Origin: Micromussa lordhowensis
Lineage: Eukaryota; Cnidaria; Anthozoa; Scleractinia; Lobophylliidae
Reading direction: 5' to 3'
Assembly: GCA_964020085.1 (NCBI GenBank)
Contig: OZ026596.1
Coordinates: 46,164,603 to 46,228,602, forward strand
Length of the DNA: 64,000 nt
How positions within the stretch are numbered: position 1 is the first letter of the stretch; the number at the start of each line of letters is the position of its first letter. Both the position numbers and the translations under genes were made by a program. Positions 9,370 to 18,012 of the stretch are shown here, in pieces. Under the pieces are notes generated by a model. That model was not told the origin of the DNA. It made no database searches and worked only from the letters and a program-made list of their open reading frames with translations.

Positions 9370-9558
9370 TCACATTTGTTGGATTTGTTTGATTTGTCGG
9401 ATTTTTTTTAAATCTCGTTTCAAACTATTTCTCATATTTCTCACTCTTTTAGTTTCTCCAGAACAACATAAAAAGGCAATTTTTCTATAAAGAAGTTTGT
9501 AATGTTTATACATCGCTTCTATTCTACGTATTTCATTGTCAATTTCAATTTCTTCCAT
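9370..9558 (-). CDS. Small basic helical protein, unknown
   Basis: A 62-residue, Lys/Arg/Ile-rich ORF (pattern EIDNEIRRIEAMYKHYKLLYRK) likely to be helical. It is convergent with the protease and its stop lies 1 bp from the protease stop. Its ATG is preceded by ATTATTATATA, and it shares a 41-bp A/T-only gap with the divergent gene at 9600. I do not recognise a family. The promoter-like block and perfect fit between neighbours argue that it is real. Confidence 0.5.
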   Translation of the reverse strand: MEEIEIDNEIRRIEAMYKHYKLLYRKIAFLCCSGETKRVRNMRNSLKRDLKKIRQIKQIQQM

Positions 9559-9599
9559 TATATAATAATATATTAAAATAATAATATATTAATATATAG
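9559..9599. promoter_or_regulatory. A/T-only divergent promoter region
   Basis: The 41 bp between two divergent ATGs contain only A and T apart from one G at 9599, with TATATAATAATATA to the left and AATATATAG to the right, each touching a start codon. It is the clearest example of the start-proximal TATATA pattern. Confidence 0.55.
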
Positions 9600-9836
9600 A
9601 TGAAAAGCTATTGTGTAAAACAACGAAAACAGACAGAGTGCGTTCCTGGTTCAGAAAGGGTTGTACAGGCAAGAAATGGTCGTGCCATGATGAAATGTAA
9701 ATGCGCAGAATGTGGGATAACAAAAACTAAATTTGTTAAGTCAAGTACGGTAGGAAGAGGTAGAAAAGGAAAAGGGCTATTACTGGGTAAAAACAGTCCA
9801 TTTAAGGGAATTCCCCTCATAGGAGCTATATTATAG
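9600..9836 (+). CDS. Small zinc-ribbon-like protein (DUF5679-type)
   Basis: 78 residues. The first 46 match the short zinc ribbon often found in Polintons and viruses: YC near residue 5, TECVPGSE, a NGRAMMKCKCAECGITK segment and a following KFV. The first cysteine pair is degenerate (CVKQ where C-x-x-C is usual), so metal binding may rely on other cysteines. The tail is basic and glycine-rich and ends in a hydrophobic PLIGAIL. It is a paralogue of the N-terminus of the next gene. The ATG follows AATATATAG, and a hairpin begins at its stop codon. Confidence 0.6.
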   Translation: MKSYCVKQRKQTECVPGSERVVQARNGRAMMKCKCAECGITKTKFVKSSTVGRGRKGKGLLLGKNSPFKGIPLIGAIL

Positions 9837-9899
9837 TAAAGGAACTTTACAATAGTTAACTTTTTTAACAATAGATTAACTTTGTTAACAATAGAGTAA
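9836..9899 (+). terminator. Tandem hairpins after the zinc-ribbon gene
   Basis: GTAAAG-GAA-CTTTAC (9836-9850) begins at the G of the TAG stop and is the reverse complement of the hairpin after the capsid gene. It is followed by GTTAACTTTTTTAAC and GATTAACTTTGTTAAC and a partial copy, each separated by AATA, with a 19-20-bp period. The layout is the same as at 7308-7359. Confidence 0.6.
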
Positions 9900-9928
9900 C
9901 ATATATTTATTATAATATTAATTAATAT

Positions 9929-10675
9929 ATGTTATCTTATTGCGTTCGACAAAGAAAAAGGACAGAATGTGTACCTAATTCTGAAACTTTTGTAATTACA
10001 AAAAATGGTAGAAATGCAATGCGATGTATTTGTGCTGAATGTGGAATTACAAAATTTCGTTTTATATCTAAAGCGGAAATGCAGGGAAGCGGTTTTGATG
10101 AACTTATTGTCAAAGGGTTGGCTGCTGGTGCAAAAGGATTGTACAACCTGGGTAAAAAAGGAGCTAGTAGAGCAATAAAATCTGACTTTGTAAAAGACAA
10201 AGTTAAAGGCATTGGTAAAAGGTATTTGAATAGAGCAATTGACTCTCTGGCTGACAATCTTTCTAAAAAAATCAGTGGAAGGGGAAGGGGAAGGGGTCTT
10301 GATATTCATAAAGCAATAGGTAAGTTACCTAAACCGAAAGCTGGTTGGACTCTTCCAGGTCACAAATATACTGGTCCTTACAATGATTTAGAAAACCAAG
10401 TAAAATGGGATCGTGATACAGGCCAAATCTATGAAATCTATGATAGGCCAACAGGTAAGACAGATGCTATAGCCATGCAACACGATGTTGATTACTCAGT
10501 ATGTGCTGATAAGGGAGGTAATGTAAAATCATGTAAAAATGTGGCTGACAAGAAAATGGTCCGAGCTCTAGATGCAATTCCCTGGAATGAGAGACAGTGG
10601 GGTCATTGGCTGGCTAGAAACACTATTAATACAAAGCAAAAACTTGGTTTAGGAGTTAAAAAAAAAAAACGCTAA
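9929..10675 (+). CDS. Zinc ribbon fused to parvovirus-type phospholipase A2
   Basis: 248 residues. Residues 1-46 repeat the degenerate zinc ribbon of the preceding gene. Residues 55-115 are helical and basic, and GRGRGRG follows. The PLA2 domain starts near 140: the calcium loop is GHKYTGP (144-150) and the catalytic His-Asp is QHDVDYSVC (His185, Asp186), with cysteines nearby. Parvoviral VP1 uses this fold to breach endosomes, so an entry role is inferred. The C-terminus ends in KKKKR encoded by an A12 run (10,658-10,669). The integrase frame overlaps this end. The ATG follows TTAATTAATAT. Confidence 0.85.
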   Translation: MLSYCVRQRKRTECVPNSETFVITKNGRNAMRCICAECGITKFRFISKAEMQGSGFDELIVKGLAAGAKGLYNLGKKGASRAIKSDFVKDKVKGIGKRYLNRAIDSLADNLSKKISGRGRGRGLDIHKAIGKLPKPKAGWTLPGHKYTGPYNDLENQVKWDRDTGQIYEIYDRPTGKTDAIAMQHDVDYSVCADKGGNVKSCKNVADKKMVRALDAIPWNERQWGHWLARNTINTKQKLGLGVKKKKR

Positions 10676-11613
10676 AAATTTAGACACATGGGAAGAGCTA
10701 GCTAATGAGTTACACAAACCTATAAAACGAAATTTTATCAAGCGAAGAGTCATTGCACATAATGTAGATGATATCTGGTGTTCAGACTTAGTTGATATGC
10801 AAAAGCTAAGCAAATGGAACCAAGGTTATAAATATCTACTAATGGTCTTAGACCTTTTCAGTAAATATGGTTGGATAGTACCTCTAAAGACAAAAACAGG
10901 CTTAGAAGTCGCTAAAGCGTTTGAAAGCTTATTAGTGAAAAATAAGCCTAAAATGTTATGGGTAGACAAAGGAAAAGAATATTATAACAAAAATGTGTTG
11001 GATCTCTTAGCTAAGGATAAGATAAAGGTCTATTCCACTGAAAATGAAGAGAAATCATCAGTTTGTGAGAGATGGAATAGAACTATCAAAGATAAAATGT
11101 ATAAGAGATTCACTATGCAAAACAATACAGTCTACGTTGACACCTGTTCCGAAAATACTCGCCTCTTACAACAACAGCCGACATAGATCAATAGGAATGA
11201 CACCTTTCCAAGCTAGAAAACCTGAAAACTATGGAAAAGTTTATTTTAATTTATATGGTGATTTAGCGAGAGACGACAAAAAAACCGAATTTAGAGTAGG
11301 TGATAGAGTCCGAATAAGCAAATACAAAAGGGTGACCTTTGATAAAGGCTATACTCCTAATTGGACTGAAGAAGTTTTCATCATAGACGAAATTAGATTC
11401 ACTAATCCTATTACTTATAAGATAAAAGACTTAAATGGTGAAGTGATTAAGGGTTCTTTCTACAGAGAAGAGTTACAAAAGACAGATCAAGAGGTCTATA
11501 GAATAGAGAAAATTATCAGAAAGTCAAAAGGAAAAGCATTAGTCAAATGGAAAGGTTACCCAGACGAATTTAACAGTTGGGTGCCAGCTGGAGATTTAAA
11601 AAAAATTATTTAA
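10674..11613 (+). CDS. Retrovirus-like DDE integrase with C-terminal chromodomain; no ATG, one internal frameshift
   Basis: Inserts the element into host DNA. The first conserved Asp lies in WCSDLVDM, the second in WVDKGKEYYN and the Glu in CERWNRTIK. A chromodomain closes the protein (YRIEKIIRKS, KWKGY, NSWVPAGDL). Coding similarity starts upstream of the first ATG (10,797): ELHKPIKRNF and RRVIAHNVDDIW precede the first catalytic Asp. In that frame no ATG exists back through the A12 run at the end of the PLA2 gene, so expression probably needs slippage or another unusual start. A second break near 11,140-11,150 shifts the frame by +1; SYNNSRHRSIGMTPFQA continues after it. The start coordinate is therefore nominal. 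Confidence 0.85.
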
Positions 11614-11645
11614 AAAAAATTAGAATATTATAAATATTTATATAA

Positions 11646-11867
11646 ATGGAAAAAACAGAAGAACAATTGAAACGAGAAAAGAGAAACAAATATATCAATG
11701 AAAAACTCAAAAGTTATGAATGGTATTGTGATATCTGCGGAAATGGAAAAAATTACACTTATAGAGGAAAATATATGCATCTAAAGACAAAGAAACATAA
11801 TAGAAACTTACACAATAAAGTAGTTACTGGTAATAATAATAATAATAATAATTTTAAAAAAAATTAG
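11646..11867 (+). CDS. Small C2H2 zinc-finger protein
   Basis: 73 residues with one finger: WYCDICGNGKNY, then about a dozen residues to HLKTKKH. This finger type is frequent as a small orphan gene in large DNA viruses and Polintons. The N-terminus is charged and helical. The C-terminus is a run of asparagines (codon AAT repeats) and lysines. The ATG follows TATTTATATAA. It lies between integrase and polymerase. A DNA- or RNA-binding role is inferred. Confidence 0.65.
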   Translation: MEKTEEQLKREKRNKYINEKLKSYEWYCDICGNGKNYTYRGKYMHLKTKKHNRNLHNKVVTGNNNNNNNFKKN

Positions 11868-11887
11868 TTACATAATATACATTATAG

Positions 11888-14800
11888 ATGATTAATAAAA
11901 TTAAAATAAAACCCAAGCCCCACCTACCTGCCAAACCATTACCAAAACCACTCGTGCCGAAAAAAATAAGGAGGATAAAAGCATTAACTAGGAGGCAAAC
12001 ACCTGCCGAACAAGCCCCAGCCACACCTGCCAAACCAGCCACACCTGCCAAACCAGCTACCGAACCGGCTTCATTACCTAAAAGACTCCAAGAAAAGGTT
12101 AAAAATTTATTTAATGAAATAATTCCATATTATATACCTGAACCAATTAAACGATTGAAATTTATCCCTGAAGCAATTAGTAATTTTACTACGAAAATTA
12201 TCCCTAAAGCAATTAGTAATTTTTTTTTCCCTGAAGCTAAAACTGAACCTGAAGCGATTAGTATTCCTGAACCTGAAGCGATTAGTATTCCTGAACGTAG
12301 TAAAGCATTAAAAGGATATGTAAAATCTTATGAAGTACCAATTGTTAATAGTAATGATCCATCAATACAGTTAAATAATACTAGAAAAGCAATATTTGAT
12401 CTTTTAATTAAAATATTATCAGATAAAAGAGGATTTAAATACAATACTACTCTGAGGGTGCGATTATCAAAGCGTAAAGAGGGTACGATAATTTACCGAG
12501 AACCTTATTTTAATGCCGGGCCTTTTACTGTGACCAATATACTAGATATAGAAGAGTCTATCCATAATAGCATTGAAAGAATTTTAGAGTTAATAGCTGT
12601 TTGGCTCTCTGAAGGTTCTGGTTGGGTATTTGAATCGGTAGAATTACATATAATTAATATTGTCTCTTACTTTCCATTAAGAGGAACATCATATATTCAG
12701 CTACCAGAGGAACTGCGTAACCCTATGAAGGGTTTAATCAATCCCAAAAATGAAGACAATCGTTGTTTCCTATGGTGTCATAACAGGCATTTAAATCCAC
12801 TTATAGTTCATCCGGAAAGAATAACCAAGGCAGATCGAGAATCTGTCAAACGGTTGGATTACACTGGTGTCACTTTTCCGGTCACTGTAAAAGATATTAA
12901 AAGGATTGAAAAGCAAAATAAGATTAATATTAATGTATTTGGTTATGATGGTAGAGCTTATCCTATCAGAATATCAGAAACTAATTTTACAGACCACTTG
13001 GAATTACTATGGATTGAAGAAGGGGACAAGAGCCACTATGTACTTATAAAGGATTTCAATCGATTTATGACATCATTCACAAAACATGAGGGTAGGAAAT
13101 ATTTTTGTTTGCGTTGTCTTCATTGTTGCAGTTCTGCTAGAGTCCTGGAAAACCACAAAGGGGATTGCCTGCTCCTTAATGGAACTCAAGCGATCAAGAT
13201 GCCTGAGGCAGGATCAAAAATTTATTTCAAAAATCACAAGAAGATGTTACCTGCGCCTTTTGTCATTTACGCTGATTTTGAAGCAATCACAGAGCGGATA
13301 GATGGCTGTATACCATCAGACCAGCAGTCTTACACGAGTACTTATCAGAGTCACCAGGCTTGTGGTTATGGATATAAATTAGTCTGTAGATATGATAACA
13401 GATATTCAAAACCAGTAAAAATTTACCGTGGAGAAGATGCTATAGAGAAATTTATTGTACAGATGATGAATGAAGTAGAAGATTGTCGAAGAATAGTGCG
13501 AGAACGATTTCAGAAACCATTAGTTATGACAGAGAAAAATGAAAGAGATTTCCAAAATGCTACTAAATGCCATATTTGTAAAATAAAATTTAATGAAGAT
13601 GAAGATGAAGATGAACCTTCAAAAAAAAAGTTATAGATCATTGCCATATTACAGGTAAATATCGTGGCGCTGCTCATAGTGATTGCAATCTTAAATGGAC
13701 CATTAGTGCAGTAAAGTTAACAATTCCTGTAATCTTTCACAATCTTAAAGGTTATGACTGCCATTTTATCATGCAAAAATTAGGAAAACTAATAAATGAA
13801 AATGTAGTCTATGATATTTTTGAATTTAAAGATCCTGATGGTAATATTCAATATGCAAAAAGTAGTATGAATATTGGTGTTATAGCAAGTAATTTTGAGA
13901 AATATATGGGTTTTAGACTAGGTAAACATTTGACTTTCATTGACAGTTTTTCATTTATGAGTCAGAGTTTAGACAGATTAAGCAGTAATTTAACTGATGA
14001 TATACACGGGAGGCTTTTCCAAATGATGAGCAATTCAGATTAATCAAGCGAAAAGGTGTTTACCCTTATGATTACATGGACTCGTTCCAGCGATTCAGTG
14101 AGAAGTCTTTACCAGCGATAGAAGATTTTTACAGTATTTTAAATGATACAAATATTTCAGATAGTGATTACTCGCACGCAAAACGAGTTTGGAATGCCTT
14201 TCAAATCAGAGACTTAGGTGAGTATCATGATTTATATTTGCGTACAGATGTTCTACTCTTAGCGGATGTATTTGAAAATTTCAGAACTATATGTTTGAAG
14301 GACTATGGGTTAGATCCTTGTCATTATTATTCAGCGCCTGGGTTATCGTGGGATGCATTACTGAGAATGACAGGGGTAAATCTAGATTTAATTTCAGATT
14401 TAGATCAACAACTATTCATTGAAAAGGGAATGCGTGGTGGTATTAGTACTATTACTCATAGACATGCTGTTGCAAACAACAAGTATATGAAAAATTACAA
14501 TCCGAAGGTAGAATCTTCTTATTTGATCTATTTAGATGCTAACAACCTTTATGGTTGGGCTATGTCACAGTCACTACCAACTGGAGATTTCCGATGGATT
14601 CCCTCTGAAGATTTTGAGGATCCTGAAGATTTCATCTTAGAAAATTACACAAATGATACTAGAAAAGGTGTCGTTTTAGAGGTAGATTTAGAATATCCGG
14701 AAGAGCTACACGATTTGCATAATGATTATCCATTAGCACCAGAAAAGATTTTAATCACTGATGATATGTTGTCAAAGTATTGCAAAGATTTAAAAGATTC

Positions 14801-15806
14801 AGAAAATATTAGCAGTGGTAGAGTTCACAAGTTGGTTCCTAATCTAAGGAATAAAGAAAAGTATGTATTACATTACAGAAATTTGCAGCTTTATTTATCT
14901 CTTGGTATGAAGTTAAAGAAGATTCATAGAGTATTGGAATTTACTCAGCGACCTTGGATGAAAAGATACATTGATTTAAACACTAAAAAGAGAACAATGG
15001 CTAAGAATAGTTTTGAGAAAGACTTCTTCAAACTTATGAATAATTCAGTGTTTGGTAAAACCATGGAAAACCTAAGAAAAAGATCCAACATACAGTTAGA
15101 AACTGATCCGGAACATTTATTGAAATTGACCAGACAAACAACCTACGTTTCTAGTAAAATATTTGATGAAAATTTAGTTGGTGTACAGATGAAAAAGAAG
15201 AGACTAACCTTAGATAAACCCTCATATGTTGGATTCTCTATTCTTGATCTAAGTAAAACATTAATGTATGACTTCCATTACAACTATATCAGAAAAAAAT
15301 ACCCAGAAGCAAAGTTACTTTTTACTGATACCGACTCTTTAGTTTACCATATAAGGACAGAAGATGTTTACGAAGATTTATTTGCTGATAGACATCTATT
15401 TGACAATAGTGACTATCCTGAATCTTCTAAGTTCCATTTTGCTGAAAATAAAAAAGTAATTGGTAAATTCAAAGATGAAGCGTCAGGTGACCCGATCACA
15501 GAATTTGTTGGTCTAAAAAGTAAAATGTATTCTTACAAGACAGAAAACAAAGAAAACAAGACTGCTAAGGGTGTGAAAAGGAATGTCATCAAGAGTGAAT
15601 TATCTCTCTCTGATTACCGTGATACGTTATCGAATTGTACTACCATGAGACATAAGATGAGAACTATAAGGTCGGAGTATCATCAAATATGTAGTTACCA
15701 AATTAATAAAGTATCATTATCACCTTTTGATGATAAAAGATATATTTTAGATGATGGTATCAGTAGTTATGCATATTGGAATCATAAAATAAAGAATAAT
15801 TTATAG
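11888..15806 (+). CDS. Protein-primed DNA polymerase B, with two frameshifts
   Basis: Replicates the element. The first section (582 codons to 13,636) has a Pro/Lys/Ala-rich start with repeats PATPAKPATPAK and PEAISIPE, a Cys-rich patch (FCLRCLHCC) and exonuclease motif ExoI (YADFEAI, about 461-467). An HNH/endonuclease VII-like insert (CHICKIKF, then DHCHITGKYRG) is cut by a frame change at an A9 run (13,621-13,629). The next section holds ExoII (FHNLKGYDCH). A second change lies near 14,020-14,035. The last section has ExoIII (YLRTDVLLLAD), palm motif A (DANNLYGWAMS), motif B (KLMNNSVFGKTMEN) and motif C (FTDTDS). Both changes are -1. The domain order matches metazoan Polinton/adintovirus polymerases. 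Confidence 0.9.
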
Positions 15807-15811
15807 TATAT

Positions 15812-15952
15812 ATGCCAATTCCGAATTTTAAAAAATTCTTGTCTGAAGACCCACTTGATGATACTGATAGTAGCGATAGTGATTATGATCCTAATTCAGA
15901 TGAGGAAGAAGAAGAAGAAGATCTCTCTGAAATAGATCTACCTCCACTGTAA
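15812..15952 (+). CDS. 46-residue acidic peptide
   Basis: A short ORF five bases after the polymerase stop, beginning MPIPNFKKFL and continuing as an almost uninterrupted Asp/Glu/Ser stretch (DSSDSDYD, six consecutive Glu) to DLPPL. Its ATG directly follows AGTATAT, a start-proximal block as at the other genes, which is why I list it. Acidic peptides of this kind could bind basic DNA-binding proteins or act as transcription activators; no family is recognised. Confidence 0.4.
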   Translation: MPIPNFKKFLSEDPLDDTDSSDSDYDPNSDEEEEEEDLSEIDLPPL

Positions 15953-15980
15953 TTTACAGAATAAAGGGACATTAATTATT

Positions 15981-17012
15981 ATGATGAATAAAGAAACTAT
16001 TGGCAATCTACATCGTAAAAAACTTTCAGAAATTGTTCTGAAAGAAAAAAAAATACCAGATATAAAAAGAAAAATTGTAAATTTATCCAACAAAAAAGAT
16101 TATTCTAGAATTGATCAAATTGAACAAATAAGGTTAGAAAATGAAATAAATGATATCAAAAATCTTCGTACTAGTTATGCATTAAAGAATGCTATTTTAC
16201 TTTTTTTACATACAGAAAATCAAGCAAAAAATATAAAAAAAAATTTTGTTTATTTTGCTGATATCTTAAAGAATAAGAATAATATTGATCATAATTCTTA
16301 TTATAAAAGGTATAAATATAATATATTTCCTGAAGAACTCCAATACAGTGAAAATAATATAAATGAAGATAACTATTGTTATACATGTAAAAAATTTAAA
16401 GTATTTAACATTGATGAAGCAATAAGTACTTGTCTAAGTTGTGGAATAAGTGTCTCAACAAATCCAGAAAAACCATCTATAAAACCTGCAGAAAATTATT
16501 ACAAAAGATATACTCATTTTTGTGACTGTTTGGCCAATATCCAAGGCAAAGAAAGTGTTAAAGTGTCAGAAGAGGTTATTAATACTATTATCAGAGAAAT
16601 CGTTCATGAAAAAATGGAAAATTCTTTGGAAAAGTTAACAGAAGCAGATATTAAAAGATATCTTAAAAAACATCGTAAATCACATTATTATAATAATGCC
16701 ACACAAATTTTGTACCGAATAACAAATATACCTCCATTACAAATGACTCCTATGATGGAAGAAAAAATGAAAATGAGGTTTTTACAAATTCAAGAAGCAT
16801 TTGAAATTTTTAAAGATAAAAATAGAAGCAATTTTTTTTCGTATTCATATATCATCTATAAATTTTGTCAACTACTTGAATATAATGAATTTTTACCAAA
16901 GTTAAAATTGTATAAAGATCGTTTAAAACTCTATGAACATGATAAAATTTGGAAAAAAATCTGTGAACATCTAGGTGGTGAGATCGCTGGTTGGAAATTT
17001 ATCAAGTCTTAA
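15981..17012 (+). CDS. Poxvirus VLTF3-like late transcription factor
   Basis: 343 residues with the layout of the VLTF3 (vaccinia A2L) family of large DNA viruses: a coiled N-terminus, a zinc ribbon CYTC (133-136) and CLSCG (151-155), a following YYKRYTHFCDCLANIQGKE block (173-191), and a C-terminal module with PPLQMTPMMEEKMKMRF (251-267), then YIIYKFCQLL and WKKICEHLG. In vaccinia the protein switches on late genes with the viral RNA polymerase. No RNA polymerase is visible here, so it would have to work with host polymerase II or another virus. It is the last gene before the terminal repeat. No lesion is seen. Of its two adjacent ATGs I use the first; a weak TTAATTATT precedes it. Confidence 0.82.
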   Translation: MMNKETIGNLHRKKLSEIVLKEKKIPDIKRKIVNLSNKKDYSRIDQIEQIRLENEINDIKNLRTSYALKNAILLFLHTENQAKNIKKNFVYFADILKNKNNIDHNSYYKRYKYNIFPEELQYSENNINEDNYCYTCKKFKVFNIDEAISTCLSCGISVSTNPEKPSIKPAENYYKRYTHFCDCLANIQGKESVKVSEEVINTIIREIVHEKMENSLEKLTEADIKRYLKKHRKSHYYNNATQILYRITNIPPLQMTPMMEEKMKMRFLQIQEAFEIFKDKNRSNFFSYSYIIYKFCQLLEYNEFLPKLKLYKDRLKLYEHDKIWKKICEHLGGEIAGWKFIKS

Positions 17013-17019
17013 AAATTAC

Positions 17020-17259
17020 GCATCGTGAGAACTATATAAATTTTTGTAAAGGAACTTTACTTTACTTTACTATATCCTACGCTGTTTTAGTGTTGGATAT
17101 AGTAAAATGTCCTAGCAGTTATTTACACTAAATTTTACTATATCCTACGCATAACCTACGCTAAGATCCGTAAAAATCCAGAAATGCCCTAGCTATGACT
17201 TTACTATATCCTACGCATAACCTACGCTAAGATGCGTAAAATCCAGAAATGTCCTAGCT
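17020..17259 (+). repeat. Right terminal repeat of Polinton 1, with 66-bp subrepeat
   Basis: Directly after the VLTF3-like gene lies repeat-rich DNA. Its reverse complement matches the start of Polinton 2 (56,552-56,785), sharing the TTACGCATCGTGAGAAC core, TTTACTATATCCTAC, ACGCTGTTTTAGTGT and the terminal GCGTAAAAATCCAGA segment. The outer part is a tandem pair with 66-bp period (starts near 17,134 and 17,200). It ends CCTAGCT at 17,259, so the element ends in AG/CT as in other Polintons. The exact edge is uncertain by a few bases. Confidence 0.7.
17046..17060 (+). terminator. Hairpin after the VLTF3-like gene
   Basis: GTAAAGGAACTTTAC is identical to the first hairpin after the zinc-ribbon gene and the reverse complement of the one after the capsid gene. 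It stands 34 bp after the stop. Confidence 0.5.
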
Positions 17260-17539
17260 ATGTCAATTACTACACTACTTTCAATAATGACGATCAAGCT
17301 TGCAGCCTCTTGCTCAAAAACACTGTGAAATATAAAATAGTAATATGACTACTACAACCTGAACCAATTGGTAACGTCACAAAATCCAACGAATAGTTGC
17401 TTATAGATTGGGTATTTTAATTACTAGAGGGTTATCCTGTGTCGAGACAAATCATTCTAAACAGCAGTTCCATGCTCGTATTCCTGCATGACAGCCATAG
17501 ATATTGCAATTGCGAGGGTTTAAATAAATCTTCTGTACA

Positions 17540-17980
17540 TCGGACGGATATAGTTCTGCCAATGCATACCCTTTTAAATATATACCAAACTTTTATAGCT
17601 CCTTATATAACATACGGTCTGAGGGTATGGGGTCAGGCTTGTAAATCTTACTTTGACAAGCTTCTAAAGTTGCAGAAACGAGCTCTCGACTTTATCTTTT
17701 TTTTATCATAATGAGTACAAAATTCCTCTATTTGTTGATGCTCAGCTCTTACCGAGAAAATCCCTTGTTATGAATCTATAGCTAATTTTGATGTTTGACG
17801 TTCGACACTGAACAGTTCCGTCCGTCTAATATTCAAGATTTATTATCCAACTCTGCATCCTAGAGTACAAATAACGCGCAAAACGAGTACAAATATCACA
17901 CGATATTTGTACTCGCCTCATTCCTCCCGGCCGCGTGAAGCTCAAAACCTTAGCAAGTCAGAATTTTGGGAAAAGAAATC

Positions 17981-18012
<32 letters not shown>

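Larger units (their letters stand above)
1..17259 (+). mobile_element. Polinton/Maverick element 1, left end outside the window
   Basis: The gene set defines a Polinton: protein-primed DNA polymerase B, retrovirus-like integrase with chromodomain, adenain-type protease, A32-like ATPase, major and minor capsid proteins. About 17 kb is visible, which fits the usual 15-25 kb for the family. The right end is placed at about 17,259, where a repeat-rich terminus ending CCTAGCT stops; its inverted counterpart stands at the start of a second element at about 56,552. The left end and target duplication are outside the window, so they cannot be checked. At least five reading-frame lesions are present (fibre stop, capsid shift, integrase shift, two polymerase shifts). 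Confidence 0.93.

Noticed and set aside
9608..10309. Minus-strand ORFs of 87-125 codons opposite the zinc-ribbon and PLA2 genes
   Set aside because: Antisense shadows without promoter block or recognisable domain.
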